From Nocardia sp. NRRL S-836 (GTDB taxonomy: Bacteria; Actinomycetota; Actinomycetes; Mycobacteriales; Pseudonocardiaceae): a DNA stretch of 64,000 nt. The notes below the pieces were generated by a model. The model did not search any database. It saw only the letters and a list, made by a program, of their open reading frames with translations, and was not told where the DNA came from. The stretch spans positions 1 through 64,000 of the forward strand of contig NZ_LGDY01000142.1 of the NCBI RefSeq assembly GCF_001279525.1, in the 5' to 3' direction. Positions 42,930-52,374 of the stretch are shown here, in pieces; position 1 is the first letter of the stretch, and each line of letters starts with the position of its first letter. The translations under genes were made by a program, and so were the position numbers.

Positions 42930-43442
42930 ATGACCGCGATCGACGAACTGCTCAAGCGGAACTACGAGCTCGGGAACGTGGTTCCAGGAGACCGCTCGTC
43001 CGCGAAGCCGTCCCTGCAGGTGGCGATCCTGACCTGCATGGACTCCCGCATCCGGGTGTTCGAGATCTTCGGGTTGAAGCAGGGTGAGGCGCACGTGCTG
43101 CGCAACGCGGGCGGGGTCGTCACCGACGACGCCATCCGCTCGCTGGCGCTGAGCCAGCGCAAGCTCGGCACCCGCGAGGTGCTGCTGGTGCACCACACCA
43201 ACTGCGGCCTCGAAATGGTGACCGAGGACGACTTCAAGGACGAGCTGGAGACCGACACCGGTCTGCGGCCGACCTGGGCCGTCGAGGCGTTCAAGGTCGT
43301 GGAGCAGAGCGTGCGCGGGTCGATGGCGCGGCTGCGGCGCAGCCCGTTCATCCCGCACACCGACAAGGTCCGCGGGTTCGTCTACGACGTGCACACCGGG
43401 GAGCTCCGCGAGGTCGACGCCGCGGAGACCGCCGCCGCCTGA
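42930..43442 (+). CDS. Beta-class carbonic anhydrase
   Basis: 170 residues. Zinc ligands and catalytic dyad are visible: CMDSR (Cys, Asp-Arg) and HHTNCG (His, Cys). Interconverts CO2 and bicarbonate in the cytoplasm. Short form without extra N-terminal domain. GGAGGTG before ATG 42930. The gene sits next to mutY, as Rv3588c does. Confidence 0.92.
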   Translation: MTAIDELLKRNYELGNVVPGDRSSAKPSLQVAILTCMDSRIRVFEIFGLKQGEAHVLRNAGGVVTDDAIRSLALSQRKLGTREVLLVHHTNCGLEMVTEDDFKDELETDTGLRPTWAVEAFKVVEQSVRGSMARLRRSPFIPHTDKVRGFVYDVHTGELREVDAAETAAA

Positions 43443-43450
43443 TCCGCTGC

Positions 43451-43499
43451 CACGCGGGGAGCTCTCGCACGACACGAGCGTGCGAGGGGTCCCCGCGTG
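43451..43499. terminator. Two-part hairpin after the carbonic anhydrase
   Basis: CACGCGGGGA (43451-43460) pairs with TCCCCGCGTG (43490-43499), and inside it TCGCACG (43465-43471) pairs with CGTGCGA (43479-43485). No T-run. Confidence 0.65.
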
Positions 43500-43520
43500 C
43501 GTTTGCGAGAATGGCGGGCG

Positions 43521-44390
43521 ATGAATCACGAGTTGCTGCTGGGCTGGTGGGACACCGCCGCCCGTGACCTGCCGTGGCGCCGTCCCGACTGCACCGCCTG
43601 GGGGGTGCTGGTCAGCGAGATCATGCTGCAGCAGACGCCGGTCGCCCGCGTCGAACCGATCTGGCACGAGTGGCTGGCGAAGTGGCCGGTGCCCAGCGCC
43701 ATGGCGGCGGCCTCGCAGGGCGAGGTGCTGCGGATGTGGGGCAAGCTCGGCTACCCGAGGCGCGCGCTGCGGTTGCACGAGGCGGCCACGGCCATCGCGC
43801 GCGATCACGGCGATGTGGTGCCCTCGGACGTGGAGACGCTGGAAAGCCTTCCGGGCATCGGCAGCTACACGGCCCGTGCGGTGGCGACGTTCGCGTACGG
43901 GCAGAAGTGCGCCGTCGTGGACACGAACGTCCGCCGGGTCGTTGCACGCGCGGTGCACGGTGCGGGCGATGCCGGTCCCCCGTCGACCAAGCGCGACCTG
44001 CGTGACGTCGAGGCGATCCTGCCGGAGGAGCAGGACGACGCGGCCGTGTTCAGCGCGGCGCTGATGGAGCTCGGCGCGTTGATCTGCACGGCGAAGAACC
44101 AGAAGTGCGCGGACTGCCCGCTGTACGCCGAGTGCGCGTGGCAGCGCAACGGCCGTCCCGCCTACGCGGGGCCGGTGAAGAAGGTGCAGCAGTTCGCGGG
44201 CACCGACCGGCAGGTGCGGGGAAAGCTGCTGGACGTGCTGCGCGGCGCCCCCGGCCCGGTGCAGAAGATCCAGCTCGACCTGGTCTGGAACGACGTCACG
44301 CAACGGGAGAAGTGCCTGGTCTCGCTGCTGGCCGACGGCCTGGTCGAGCAGACCCGCGACGGCCTGTTCGCGCTGCCGGGAGAACACTGA
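43521..44390 (+). CDS. mutY: A/G-specific adenine glycosylase
   Basis: 289 residues. Removes A paired with 8-oxoG. Helix-hairpin-helix LPGIGSYTARAVATFAYG with catalytic Asp in VVDTNVRRV, Glu in VSEIMLQQT, and the 4Fe-4S ligands C-x6-C-x2-C-x5-C (CTAKNQKCADCPLYAEC). The C-terminus is short and lacks an obvious Nudix-like domain. ATG 43521; the next gene overlaps by 1 nt. Confidence 0.93.
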   Translation: MNHELLLGWWDTAARDLPWRRPDCTAWGVLVSEIMLQQTPVARVEPIWHEWLAKWPVPSAMAAASQGEVLRMWGKLGYPRRALRLHEAATAIARDHGDVVPSDVETLESLPGIGSYTARAVATFAYGQKCAVVDTNVRRVVARAVHGAGDAGPPSTKRDLRDVEAILPEEQDDAAVFSAALMELGALICTAKNQKCADCPLYAECAWQRNGRPAYAGPVKKVQQFAGTDRQVRGKLLDVLRGAPGPVQKIQLDLVWNDVTQREKCLVSLLADGLVEQTRDGLFALPGEH

Positions 44391-44899
44391 TGCACGCGCT
44401 GGTCGCGTTCTTCGACGCCGACGCCGACGCGAAGATCCGTGACCTGTGGCGGCGCATCGGCGCGCGGCACGACCAGCCGCCGCACCTCACCTACGCCGTG
44501 GCGAGCACCATCGGTCCCAGGGTGCGCAAGGAGCTGCGCGAGGACCTCGACCGGCTCTGGCTGCCCGACCTGTGGCTGCACAGCCTGAGCACGTTCTCCA
44601 CCGTCGACAACGTGCTGATGCTCGCCGCCGTGGTCGACGCGGAGCTGCTGGCGGTCCACTCGGCGATCCACGACGTGCTGGCCGGTCACGTGAAGAACCC
44701 GAGCGCCTACTACCTGCCGGGCAGCTGGGTCCCGCACTGCACGCTCGCCCACGGCATCGACGACGACGCCGTGAAGGCCGCGTTCGCCGCGATCTTCCCG
44801 GTGGAGCCGATCCGCGCGAAGGTGCGCGAGGTGTCGATCGTCGACACTCAGACCGGCGAGGTCGACGTGCTCAAGAAGGCCTCGACGGCACCGCGGTAG
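44390..44899 (+). CDS. 2H phosphoesterase, 2'-5' RNA ligase-like
   Basis: 169 residues with the two H-x-T motifs of the 2H superfamily, PHLTYA and PHCTLAHG. Members act on 2'-5' phosphodiester or cyclic phosphate bonds of RNA or nucleotides; the substrate here is unknown. ATG overlaps the mutY stop (TGATG). Its last 52 bp overlap the convergent hydrolase gene. Confidence 0.8.
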   Translation: MHALVAFFDADADAKIRDLWRRIGARHDQPPHLTYAVASTIGPRVRKELREDLDRLWLPDLWLHSLSTFSTVDNVLMLAAVVDAELLAVHSAIHDVLAGHVKNPSAYYLPGSWVPHCTLAHGIDDDAVKAAFAAIFPVEPIRAKVREVSIVDTQTGEVDVLKKASTAPR

Positions 44900-45594
44900 A
44901 CCCACGGCGCGGTGGCGTGCACGAGGTGCCCGGCCTCGGGGACGTACAGGTACCGGCCGCCGGACATCCGCGCCGCCTCCCGCATCTGCCCCGGCAGCTG
45001 CCCGCCCTGCCCCGCCTCGATCACCAGCGACGGGCAGCGGACGTCGGCGATGAGCTCCCAGTACGCCCGCGTGCCCCACTCGGCGGCGATCTCGTAGAGG
45101 TCGTCCATCGACGCGATCAGGTGCCAGCCGTCCGCGCGTTCCTCGAAGTACTCGGCGAACACCGGCGCGCCGAAGAACGACGTGACGTGCGCGAGCGACT
45201 GGAACGGCACCGGCCAGGCGTCGAAGAACCACCTCCACTCGTCGACCGTGCGGCCCCTGTTGTCCGGGGCGAAGTCCTCGACCACAATCGCGCTGACCAG
45301 GTCCGGACGGGTCGCCGCGAGACCCCACGCGTGCAGCCCGCCCATGGAGTGCCCGATCACGACGGCGGGCCCCAGGCCGAGCTCCTCGATCGCCTCGGCG
45401 GCGTCGGCGACGAAGTCCTCGGTGCGGTAGGGACCTCGCCGCGGGTTTCGGCCGTGTCCCCGTGCGTCGATCCCGACCACGCGGCCGTGCGGTGTCAGCC
45501 ACTGCGCGACCGGCCACCACGCGGTGGCCCTGCTCATCAGGCCGTGCAACAGCAGGACGCCTTGCCCCGTTCCGCCGAACTCCACCACCGACAC
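44848..45594 (-). CDS. Alpha/beta hydrolase (Rv3591c-like by position)
   Basis: 248 residues. LLLHGLMSRATAWWP (oxyanion loop), nucleophile elbow GHSMGG, and catalytic His in EAGHLVHATAPW. The acidic residue is less clear (SLVIEAGQGG). Substrate unknown. GTG 45594 lies only 15 bp from the divergent ATG of the M1 peptidase; its 3' end overlaps the convergent 2H gene by 52 bp. Confidence 0.87.
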   Translation of the reverse strand: MSVVEFGGTGQGVLLLHGLMSRATAWWPVAQWLTPHGRVVGIDARGHGRNPRRGPYRTEDFVADAAEAIEELGLGPAVVIGHSMGGLHAWGLAATRPDLVSAIVVEDFAPDNRGRTVDEWRWFFDAWPVPFQSLAHVTSFFGAPVFAEYFEERADGWHLIASMDDLYEIAAEWGTRAYWELIADVRCPSLVIEAGQGGQLPGQMREAARMSGGRYLYVPEAGHLVHATAPWVYRGAVEAFLSTSTSPV

Positions 45595-45609
45595 AGGGAT
45601 GATTAACGC

Positions 45610-47064
45610 ATGAAGGCCCGTCCGTACCTCGTCGCCCTCGTGTTGCTCGTGCTCGTCGCCGGTCTGCTGGTCGTGTTCCGCACGCCCGGCGGCGACCCCG
45701 CGCAGCAGCAGCGGCAGGGGACGTCACCGCGGGACGCGGTGGAGGCGGGCGCCGGCGCTGGTGACGCCTACTACCCGACCGACGGCAACAGCGGTTACGA
45801 CGTGCAGCTCTACGACCTCGCGATCACCTACGACCCCGGCTCGAAGCAGCTGGACGGCGTCGCGACGGTCACCGCGACCGCCACGGCCGACCTGGCCAGG
45901 TTCAACCTCGACCTGGAGGGTCTGCAGGTCAGTGCCGTGCAGGTCGGCGGCCAGCCCGCGAAGTTCGCGCAGGAGGGCGACCACGAGCTGGTCATCACGC
46001 CCCAGGCCCCGATCGCGAAGGGCAGGTCGTTCACCGCGGTCGTCACCTACGGCGGCAAGCCGGCCACGATCGACGACGCCTCGCTCGGCCGCAGCGGCTG
46101 GCAGGTCTCGGTCACCGGTGGCGCCTTCGCCGCGGGTCAGCCGCACTCGGCGACGACCTGGTTCCCGGCCAACGACACCCCGCGCGACAAGGCGGCGCTG
46201 AAGATCGCCGCGCGCGTGCCGGACGGCTGGTCGGTCGTCTCGAACGGCCTGGAGGGCGGCGTCACCCGCGAGGGCGGCTGGTCGACGTTCCGCTGGCAGG
46301 AGGACACGCCGCTCGCCACGTACCTGGTCACCGTCGCGATCGACAAGTGGGAGATCGTCCGTTCGCAGCTGCCGAGCGGCGTGCCCGTGGTCGACGCCTA
46401 CGCGCCCGGCACGTCGGCCGGCAAGAAACCGATTCAGGCCAGGCTGCCGGAGGTCCTCGGGTTCCTGGAGACGAAGTTCGGCCCGTACCCGCAGCGCGCG
46501 GCCGGCGGCATCTGGATCGCCGACCAGATCGGGTTCTCGCTGGAGACGCAGACACGGCCGATCTACGCGGCGTGGGCGGACCTGGAGACCGTCGTGCACG
46601 AGAACGCCCACCAGTGGTTCGGCGACTCGGTGACGTTGCAGAACTGGGCGGACATCTGCCTGAACGAGTGCCTGGCGTCGTACTCGCAGTGGCTGTGGGA
46701 CGAGCACCAGGGCGAGAACCTCGACGACCGCTACCGCCGCGAGGTGGACGAGAAGCGCGGCAGCAGCCGGTTCTGGTCGCCGAAGCTCTACGACATGGGG
46801 CAGGGCAACGAGTTCCGCGGCGTCTACGACAAGGGCATCTTCGCCCTGCACGCGCTGCGCAAGCAGGTCGGCGACGAGGTGTTCTTCACGGCGCTGCGGT
46901 CGTGGACCGCACAGCACCGCGACGGCAACGCGTCGTGGCCGCAGTTCGAGGACCACTTCGCGAAGGCGTCGGGCCAGCAGCTCGACGGGTTCTTCACGGC
47001 GTGGTTCCACGAATCGGGCATTCCGGCGGACCAGTACCTGCTGCCCGGTGCGCTGCGCCGCTAA
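45610..47064 (+). CDS. M1-family zinc metallopeptidase, membrane-anchored
   Basis: 484 residues: N-terminal anchor (YLVALVLLVLVAGLLVVF), a beta-rich first domain, and a thermolysin-like domain with zinc motif HENAH (His330, His334) followed exactly 19 residues later by the third ligand Glu353 (NECLASYS), the M1 spacing. The GxMEN aminopeptidase motif is not canonical (GFSLETQTRPIY). Probably acts outside the membrane on peptides or proteins. Confidence 0.88.
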   Translation: MKARPYLVALVLLVLVAGLLVVFRTPGGDPAQQQRQGTSPRDAVEAGAGAGDAYYPTDGNSGYDVQLYDLAITYDPGSKQLDGVATVTATATADLARFNLDLEGLQVSAVQVGGQPAKFAQEGDHELVITPQAPIAKGRSFTAVVTYGGKPATIDDASLGRSGWQVSVTGGAFAAGQPHSATTWFPANDTPRDKAALKIAARVPDGWSVVSNGLEGGVTREGGWSTFRWQEDTPLATYLVTVAIDKWEIVRSQLPSGVPVVDAYAPGTSAGKKPIQARLPEVLGFLETKFGPYPQRAAGGIWIADQIGFSLETQTRPIYAAWADLETVVHENAHQWFGDSVTLQNWADICLNECLASYSQWLWDEHQGENLDDRYRREVDEKRGSSRFWSPKLYDMGQGNEFRGVYDKGIFALHALRKQVGDEVFFTALRSWTAQHRDGNASWPQFEDHFAKASGQQLDGFFTAWFHESGIPADQYLLPGALRR

Positions 47065-47067
47065 TGT
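47062..47067 (+). promoter_or_regulatory. -10 hexamer of a probable leaderless mhuD transcript
   Basis: TAATGT, which includes the stop codon of the M1 gene, with a 7-nt spacer to ATG 47075. Confidence 0.45.
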
Positions 47068-47074
47068 GGTGGTC

Positions 47075-47386
47075 ATGGCAGTCGTGAAGATCAACGCGAT
47101 CAAGGTCCCCGAGGGCAACGGCCCCGAGCTCGAGAAGCGCTTCGCCGCACGCCTCGGCGCGGTCGACGGCCAGCCCGGCTTCCTCGGCTTCGAGCTCCTG
47201 CGCCCGGTCTCGGGCGAGGACCGCTACTTCGTCGTCACGCACTGGGAGACGCACGAGGACTTCGTCGCGTGGCGCGACGGCCAGGCCGGTGCGGCCGCCC
47301 ACTCCGGCGAGCGCGCGCGTCCCGTGTCGACCGGCGCCGACCTGCTGGAGTTCGAGGTCGTGCTCGGGAGCAAGCCGCAGCGGTGA
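47075..47386 (+). CDS. mhuD: MhuD-like haem-degrading monooxygenase
   Basis: 103 residues, almost colinear with mycobacterial MhuD (VVKINAI start, FLGFELLRPV, YFVVTHWE, LLEFEVVL). The active-site residues Asn7, the Trp of FVAWRDG and the haem-ligand His of AAAHSG are kept. It should open haem to biliverdin-like products and release iron inside the cell. Its stop overlaps the Sir2 GTG by 4 nt. The IdeR-boxed iron genes lie 5 kb downstream. Confidence 0.9.
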   Translation: MAVVKINAIKVPEGNGPELEKRFAARLGAVDGQPGFLGFELLRPVSGEDRYFVVTHWETHEDFVAWRDGQAGAAAHSGERARPVSTGADLLEFEVVLGSKPQR

Positions 47387-48174
47387 GCGCGGTCGACCAG
47401 GCCGCCGAGCTGATCGCCGGCGCGGACGGAGTGCTCGTCTGCGCCGGTGCCGGCATCGGCGTCGACTCCGGGCTGCCGGACTTCCGCGGCACCGAGGGCT
47501 TCTGGCGTGCCTACCCGCCCTACGAGCGGCTCGGGCTGAAGTTCGAGGAGCTCGCCGACCCGGTGCACTTCGTCGACGACCCCGCGCTGGCGTGGGGTTT
47601 CTACGGCCACCGGCTCGCGCTGTACCGCGCGACCGTGCCGCACGAGGGCTTCGCGATCCTGCGCTCGTGGGGCGCCCGCGTCTTCACGTCCAATGTGGAC
47701 GGTCAGTTCCAGCGCGCGGGTTTCACCGACGTCGCCGAGGTGCACGGCTCCATCCACCACGCGCAGTGCGTGCAACCGTGCACCGACGACATCTGGGAGT
47801 GCTCGTTCGAAGTGGCGCTGGACCCGGAGTCGATGCGCGCGCTCGACCCGTTGCCGGCGTGCCCGAACTGCGGCGGGCTGGCCAGGCCCAACATCCTGAT
47901 GTTCGGCGACTGGGGCTGGGTGCCGCACCGCAGCCAGGCACAGCTCGACGCGCTGACGGCGTGGCGGCGCACGCGGAAGCGGCTGGTGGTGGTCGAGATC
48001 GGCGCCGGCACCGCCGTGCCGACGGTGCGGCGGCAGGCCGAGCTGGCCAGTGCCGCCTCCGGTGCGCTGATCAGGATCAACCCGCGTGAGCCGGAGGTCA
48101 GGCACGGCCGGGGCGTCTCGTTGCCGATGAACGCCCTCGAAGCCCTCACGGCAGTGCACGCCGCAATCGGCTGA
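47383..48174 (+). CDS. Sir2-family NAD-dependent protein deacetylase
   Basis: 263 residues. GAGIGVDSGLPDFRG (NAD binding), TSNVDGQFQRAG, catalytic His in VHGSIHHAQC, zinc ligands C-x4-C (CVQPC) and CPNCGG, and a distinct late segment (IGAGTAVPTVRRQAE). Some Sir2 relatives in defence systems cleave NAD outright, but here the zinc Cys and His are complete, so deacetylase or deacylase is likelier. GTG start overlaps the mhuD stop. Confidence 0.88.
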   Translation: MSAVDQAAELIAGADGVLVCAGAGIGVDSGLPDFRGTEGFWRAYPPYERLGLKFEELADPVHFVDDPALAWGFYGHRLALYRATVPHEGFAILRSWGARVFTSNVDGQFQRAGFTDVAEVHGSIHHAQCVQPCTDDIWECSFEVALDPESMRALDPLPACPNCGGLARPNILMFGDWGWVPHRSQAQLDALTAWRRTRKRLVVVEIGAGTAVPTVRRQAELASAASGALIRINPREPEVRHGRGVSLPMNALEALTAVHAAIG

Positions 48175-48223
48175 GACCCTCGCTCGCCGAGGGTCTTCAT
48201 GCGCTCGTTCTGCCGAGAACGGC

Positions 48224-49264
48224 CTACCGCGGAACGACGAACTGCGCGACCACGGCACGGTGGTCGCTGCCCGGCACGTCGAACACGTCCACCGTGTCGA
48301 CCGGGCAGCGCGGGTCCACCAGCACGTGGTCGATCGTCACCGGCGGCGGCCAGATCCCGCTGCTGCTCGGCCACGTGTGCACCAGCGCCTTGCCCACCTG
48401 GTCCGCGGCATCGACGTAACCCTTGTTGAGCAAGCGGGTCAGGCCGACGTGGTCGAGGGTGGCGTTGAAGTCGCCGGCCAGCACCCGCATCGCCCCCGTG
48501 GAGTCCGGGCTGGGCAGCCCGGCGAGCTCACGTTGCCACGCCTCCGGCCCCTCCGGCACGACCGGCGGCAACGGGTGCACCGACACCACCTCGATGTCCT
48601 GCGCGCCCGGCAGGTCGACCCGCGCACCGGCCTGCTGCAACGTGCCCGGCGGCGTGAGCTGCCGCGCGGTCAGCGGGAACCTGGACGCGATGCCCGACCC
48701 CGCCCCGCCCGGCTCGGCGAGGAACACCCGGTTCGGCAGCACCTGGCCGAGGCCCGCGCGGTCGAGGTCCGCGACCATGGCGGGCGACAGCTCCTGCAAC
48801 GTGAGGACGTCGATCCCGCGCGCCTTGACCTGGGCGACCAGGAACTCCGCGTCCGCCTTGCCGACGAGGAGGTTTGAGGTCATCAGCCTGACCTCCTGGC
48901 CGACCACGTTCGGCCGCGGGTCCGAGAACGCCCGCGGCACCACGTTCGCCACGAGCACGACCGCCACCAGCGTCATCGTCAGCCCGACGACCCACCGCCT
49001 GCGGGACAACGCGAACAACCCGACGAGCAGCCCCGCCGCGGTGAGGTACGGCGTCAACGCCGTCGTGGCGATCATGTGCCGGGTGCCGTCGATGCCCAGC
49101 AGCCGCACCATCGCCACCGCCACGAACCCGATGGCGCACATGACCAGCACGAACGTCGTGAAACCGCTCTTGGGCTGCTTCAGCTCGATCTCGGTGTCCA
49201 CGTGCGCAGGACGGCCGGCGCCCCGGCCGCGTTGCCTCGCGGACCTGCTGGACCCGTCGTTCAT
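48224..49264 (-). CDS. Membrane-anchored endonuclease/exonuclease/phosphatase-family protein
   Basis: 346 residues. An N-terminal tail and three hydrophobic segments (TFVLVMCAIGFVAVAMV, AAGLLVGLFAL, VGLTMTLVAVVLVANVV) lead to an EEP domain: LMTSNLL, QELSPAM (Glu), AGDFNATLDH (Asp, Asn) and GSDHRAVVA (Asp, His). Probably a periplasm-side phosphodiesterase or nuclease. ATG 49264 is the likely start; the frame opens to 49363. Confidence 0.82.
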   Translation of the reverse strand: MNDGSSRSARQRGRGAGRPAHVDTEIELKQPKSGFTTFVLVMCAIGFVAVAMVRLLGIDGTRHMIATTALTPYLTAAGLLVGLFALSRRRWVVGLTMTLVAVVLVANVVPRAFSDPRPNVVGQEVRLMTSNLLVGKADAEFLVAQVKARGIDVLTLQELSPAMVADLDRAGLGQVLPNRVFLAEPGGAGSGIASRFPLTARQLTPPGTLQQAGARVDLPGAQDIEVVSVHPLPPVVPEGPEAWQRELAGLPSPDSTGAMRVLAGDFNATLDHVGLTRLLNKGYVDAADQVGKALVHTWPSSSGIWPPPVTIDHVLVDPRCPVDTVDVFDVPGSDHRAVVAQFVVPR

Positions 49265-49440
49265 CGTGATCTCAACACCCACTTCTCGGGCAGCGATGGA
49301 CCAAGGACCGGACGCCGGGCCGCGGCATCCCTCGATCGCCGACGGCACTCCGGCCGCGGCCACGAACCCACCCGGCCGCGACTCTACGCCGCCCGGTTGC
49401 CCGGTCCCCTGAGCTGCGCCGGGGCGGCCTGCCGAACGCG

Positions 49441-49474
49441 AACCGGCCCCCAGGCGGGTGCCTGGGGGCCGGTT
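49441..49474 (-). terminator. Hairpin terminator after clpC
   Basis: AACCGGCCCCCAGGC (49441-49455) and GCCTGGGGGCCGGTT (49460-49474) form a perfect 15-bp stem with loop GGGT, 24 nt past the clpC stop. Confidence 0.75.
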
Positions 49475-49497
49475 CGGGTGGTGCTACGCGGTCACCG

Positions 49498-52056
49498 TCA
49501 CTCGGACTCGGTGGCCGACTCCTGCTGCTCGCCGGCGACCGGGGCCGCCAGCTCGACCGGCGGGGAGTCCGGCACGCGGTTGGGCTTGGCCTCGCCGCGG
49601 AACACGAACTTCGCCTTGTCGTGGTTGTCGGACTCGCCGTCCCAGCCCTCGACGTCGGTGAGGATGATCTGGCCCGGCTGCAGTTCGCCGAACAGGATCT
49701 TCTCCGACAGCTGGTCCTCGATCTCGCGCTGGATCGTGCGGCGCAGCGGGCGGGCGCCCAGCACCGGGTCGAAACCGCGCTTGGCCAGCAGGGACTTGGC
49801 CCTGTCGGTCAGCTCGAGGGCCATGTCCTTGTTCTTCAGCTGCGTCTCGACGCGGGCGATCATCAGGTCCACCATCTTGATGATCTCGTCCTGAGTCAGC
49901 TGGTGGAAGACGATGATGTCGTCGATGCGGTTGAGGAACTCGGGGCGGAAGTGCTTCTTCAGCTCGTCGTTGACCTTGTTCTTCATGCGCTCGTAGTTGG
50001 ACGCGGTGTCCTGACCCGAGGTGAAGCCGAGGCCGACGGCCTTGCTGATGTCGGACGTGCCCAGGTTCGACGTGAAGATGATGACGGTGTTCTTGAAGTC
50101 CACCGTCCGGCCCTGACCGTCGGTCAGGCGGCCGTCCTCCAGCACCTGGAGCAGCGTGTTGTAGACCTCCTGGTGGGCCTTCTCGATCTCGTCGAAGAGC
50201 ACGACGGAGAACGGCTTGCGGCGCACCTTCTCGGTGAGCTGGCCGCCCTCTTCGTAGCCGACGTAACCGGGAGGGGCACCGAAGAGCCGCGACGCGGTGT
50301 ACCGGTCGTGGAACTCGCCCATGTCGATCTGGATGAGCGCGTCGTCCTCGCCGAACAGGAAGTTCGCGAGCGCCTTCGAGAGCTCGGTCTTACCGACACC
50401 GGACGGGCCGGCGAAGATGAACGAGCCGGAGGGGCGCTTCGGGTCCTTCAGACCGGCGCGGGTGCGGCGGATCGCCTGCGACACGGCCTTGACCGCGTCG
50501 ACCTGGCCGATGATCCGCTTGTGCAGCTCGTCCTCCATGCGGAGCAGACGCGTGGTCTCCTCCTCGGTGAGCTTGAACACCGGGATGCCGGTCCAGTTGG
50601 CGAGGACCTCGGCGATCTGCTCGTCGTCGACCTCTGCGACGACGTCCAGGTCACCGTCCTTCCACTGCTTCTCCCGCTCGGCCTTCTGGCCCAGGAGCTG
50701 CTTCTCCGCGTCACGGAGCTTGGCGGCGCGCTCGAAGTCCTGCGCGTCGATCGCGGACTCCTTGTCGCGACGCACGTCCGCGATCTTCTCGTCGAACTCG
50801 CGCAGGTCCGGCGGCGCGGTCATCCGGCGGATGCGCATGCGGGCGCCCGCCTCGTCGATGAGGTCGATCGCCTTGTCCGGCAGGAACCGGTCGTTGATGT
50901 ACCGGTCGGCCAGCGTGGCGGCGGCCACGAGCGCGGAGTCGGTGATCGAGACGCGGTGGTGCGCCTCGTACCGGTCGCGCAGGCCCTTGAGGATCTCGAT
51001 GGTGTGCTCGAGCGACGGCTCGCCCACCTGGATCGGCTGGAAGCGGCGCTCCAGCGCGGGGTCCTTCTCGACGTGCTTGCGGTACTCGTCGAGGGTGGTC
51101 GCGCCGATCGTCTGCAGCTCACCGCGGGCCAGCATCGGCTTGAGGATCGACGCGGCGTCGATCGCGCCCTCGGCCGCACCCGCGCCGACGAGGGTGTGGA
51201 TCTCGTCGATGAACAGGATGATGTCGCCGCGCGTGCGGATCTCCTTGAGGACCTTCTTCAGGCGCTCTTCGAAGTCACCGCGGTAGCGCGAGCCCGCGAC
51301 CAGCGAGCCGAGGTCGAGCGTGTAGAGCTGCTTGTCCTTGAGCGTCTCGGGCACCTCGCCCTTGACGACCATCTGCGCCAGCCCCTCGACGACGGCGGTC
51401 TTGCCGACGCCGGGCTCGCCGATGAGGACCGGGTTGTTCTTGGTGCGGCGGGACAGCACCTGCATGACCCGCTCGATCTCCTTGGCGCGCCCGATCACCG
51501 GGTCGAGCTTGCCCTCCCGCGCCGAGGCGGTGAGGTTGCGCCCGAACTGGTCGAGGACCAGGGACGACGACGGGGTGCCCTCGCCGCGACCGGTCGACTC
51601 CGACGCGCCCTTCTCCGTGGAGTAGCCGGACAGCAGCTGCAGCACCTGCTGACGCACCCGGTTGAGGTCGGCGCCCAGCTTCACGAGGACCTGCGCAGCA
51701 ACGCCCTCGCCCTCGCGAATCAGGCCGAGCAGGATGTGCTCGGTGCCGATGTAGTTGTGGCCGAGCTGCAGCGCCTCGCGCAGAGACAGCTCAAGCACCT
51801 TCTTGGCGCGCGGGGTGAAGGGGATGTGTCCACTCGGAGCCTGCTGGCCCTGGCCGATGATCTCCTCGACCTGCTGGCGGACGCCTTCCAGCGCGATCCC
51901 CAACGACTCGAGCGCCTTGGCGGCGACACCTTCACCCTCGTGGATCAGACCCAGGAGGATGTGCTCGGTGCCGATGTAGTTGTGGTTGAGCATCCGTGCC
52001 TCTTCTTGGGCAAGGACAACCACCCGCCTCGCGCGGTCGGTGAACCTTTCGAACAT
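49498..52056 (-). CDS. clpC: ATP-dependent Clp protease ATP-binding subunit ClpC
   Basis: 852 residues: two N-terminal Clp repeats ([13 protein letters not shown] at both), D1 AAA+ with Walker [10 protein letters not shown], a UVR-type middle domain, D2 with GPSGVGKTE, and an acidic C-terminal tail. Unfolds substrates for ClpP; an essential gene in mycobacteria. ATG 52056 ([12 protein letters not shown]) with AGGGAG 5 nt upstream, rather than 52062. A ClgR-like box lies about 200 bp upstream. Confidence 0.95.
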   Translation of the reverse strand: MFERFTDRARRVVVLAQEEARMLNHNYIGTEHILLGLIHEGEGVAAKALESLGIALEGVRQQVEEIIGQGQQAPSGHIPFTPRAKKVLELSLREALQLGHNYIGTEHILLGLIREGEGVAAQVLVKLGADLNRVRQQVLQLLSGYSTEKGASESTGRGEGTPSSSLVLDQFGRNLTASAREGKLDPVIGRAKEIERVMQVLSRRTKNNPVLIGEPGVGKTAVVEGLAQMVVKGEVPETLKDKQLYTLDLGSLVAGSRYRGDFEERLKKVLKEIRTRGDIILFIDEIHTLVGAGAAEGAIDAASILKPMLARGELQTIGATTLDEYRKHVEKDPALERRFQPIQVGEPSLEHTIEILKGLRDRYEAHHRVSITDSALVAAATLADRYINDRFLPDKAIDLIDEAGARMRIRRMTAPPDLREFDEKIADVRRDKESAIDAQDFERAAKLRDAEKQLLGQKAEREKQWKDGDLDVVAEVDDEQIAEVLANWTGIPVFKLTEEETTRLLRMEDELHKRIIGQVDAVKAVSQAIRRTRAGLKDPKRPSGSFIFAGPSGVGKTELSKALANFLFGEDDALIQIDMGEFHDRYTASRLFGAPPGYVGYEEGGQLTEKVRRKPFSVVLFDEIEKAHQEVYNTLLQVLEDGRLTDGQGRTVDFKNTVIIFTSNLGTSDISKAVGLGFTSGQDTASNYERMKNKVNDELKKHFRPEFLNRIDDIIVFHQLTQDEIIKMVDLMIARVETQLKNKDMALELTDRAKSLLAKRGFDPVLGARPLRRTIQREIEDQLSEKILFGELQPGQIILTDVEGWDGESDNHDKAKFVFRGEAKPNRVPDSPPVELAAPVAGEQQESATESE

Positions 52057-52250
52057 TCGCACTCCCTGACTGCTGCGTCGGCGGTCCTCGGCTCCACCGA
52101 TCTACCCTGGTGAGCGCGGCACCGTGGCTCCACTGTAGTGGGCGGTACCGAGGCCTGTGGTTCCCGTGAGCGGACAGCCGCGTCCGTGGAACTCTGACAT
52201 CGGCATCAACGCAGGTCGGGGCCAACGGATTCCACAGATCGGGCGATGTC

Positions 52251-52264
52251 CGCTGAGCGCGAAC
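52251..52264 (-). promoter_or_regulatory. ClgR-type operator of clpC
   Basis: On the clpC strand the site reads GTTCGC-GCTCA-GCG, an exact match to the actinobacterial ClgR pattern GTTCGC-N5-GCG that activates clp genes after proteotoxic stress. Confidence 0.6.
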
Positions 52265-52332
52265 AACCAACCTCCGGGCGTCGCCGGTGTGACCGGGGCC
52301 ACCTGAGGGGGCGCGAAACTGGGGATCTTGGG

Positions 52333-52351
52333 TAAGGTTAGGCAAGCCTCA
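52333..52351. promoter_or_regulatory. Iron box (IdeR/DmdR type)
   Basis: TAAGGTTAGGCAAGCCTCA resembles the TTAGGTTAGGCTAACCTAA-type consensus and lies 24 nt before the TTG of the FhuF-like gene, where an iron-bound repressor would block transcription. Confidence 0.65.
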
Positions 52352-52374
52352 TTCGCTGAGATTGGACTTGCGCG

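Larger units (their letters stand above)
52057..52374. other. Shared upstream region of clpC and the FhuF-like gene
   Basis: About 320 noncoding bases between divergent genes, holding a ClgR-type box near its middle and an iron box at the right end. No coding frame is convincing. Confidence 0.65.

Noticed and set aside
23588..48174. A TIR plus Sir2 antiviral defence system (Thoeris-like or similar)
   Set aside because: The two genes are 23 kb apart in separate housekeeping contexts, and the Sir2 protein has complete deacetylase residues.
49621..52113. 830-codon plus-strand open frame opposite clpC
   Set aside because: Antisense shadow of a highly conserved ClpC; its composition is unnatural (Leu/Val/Asp/Arg-rich) with no domain.
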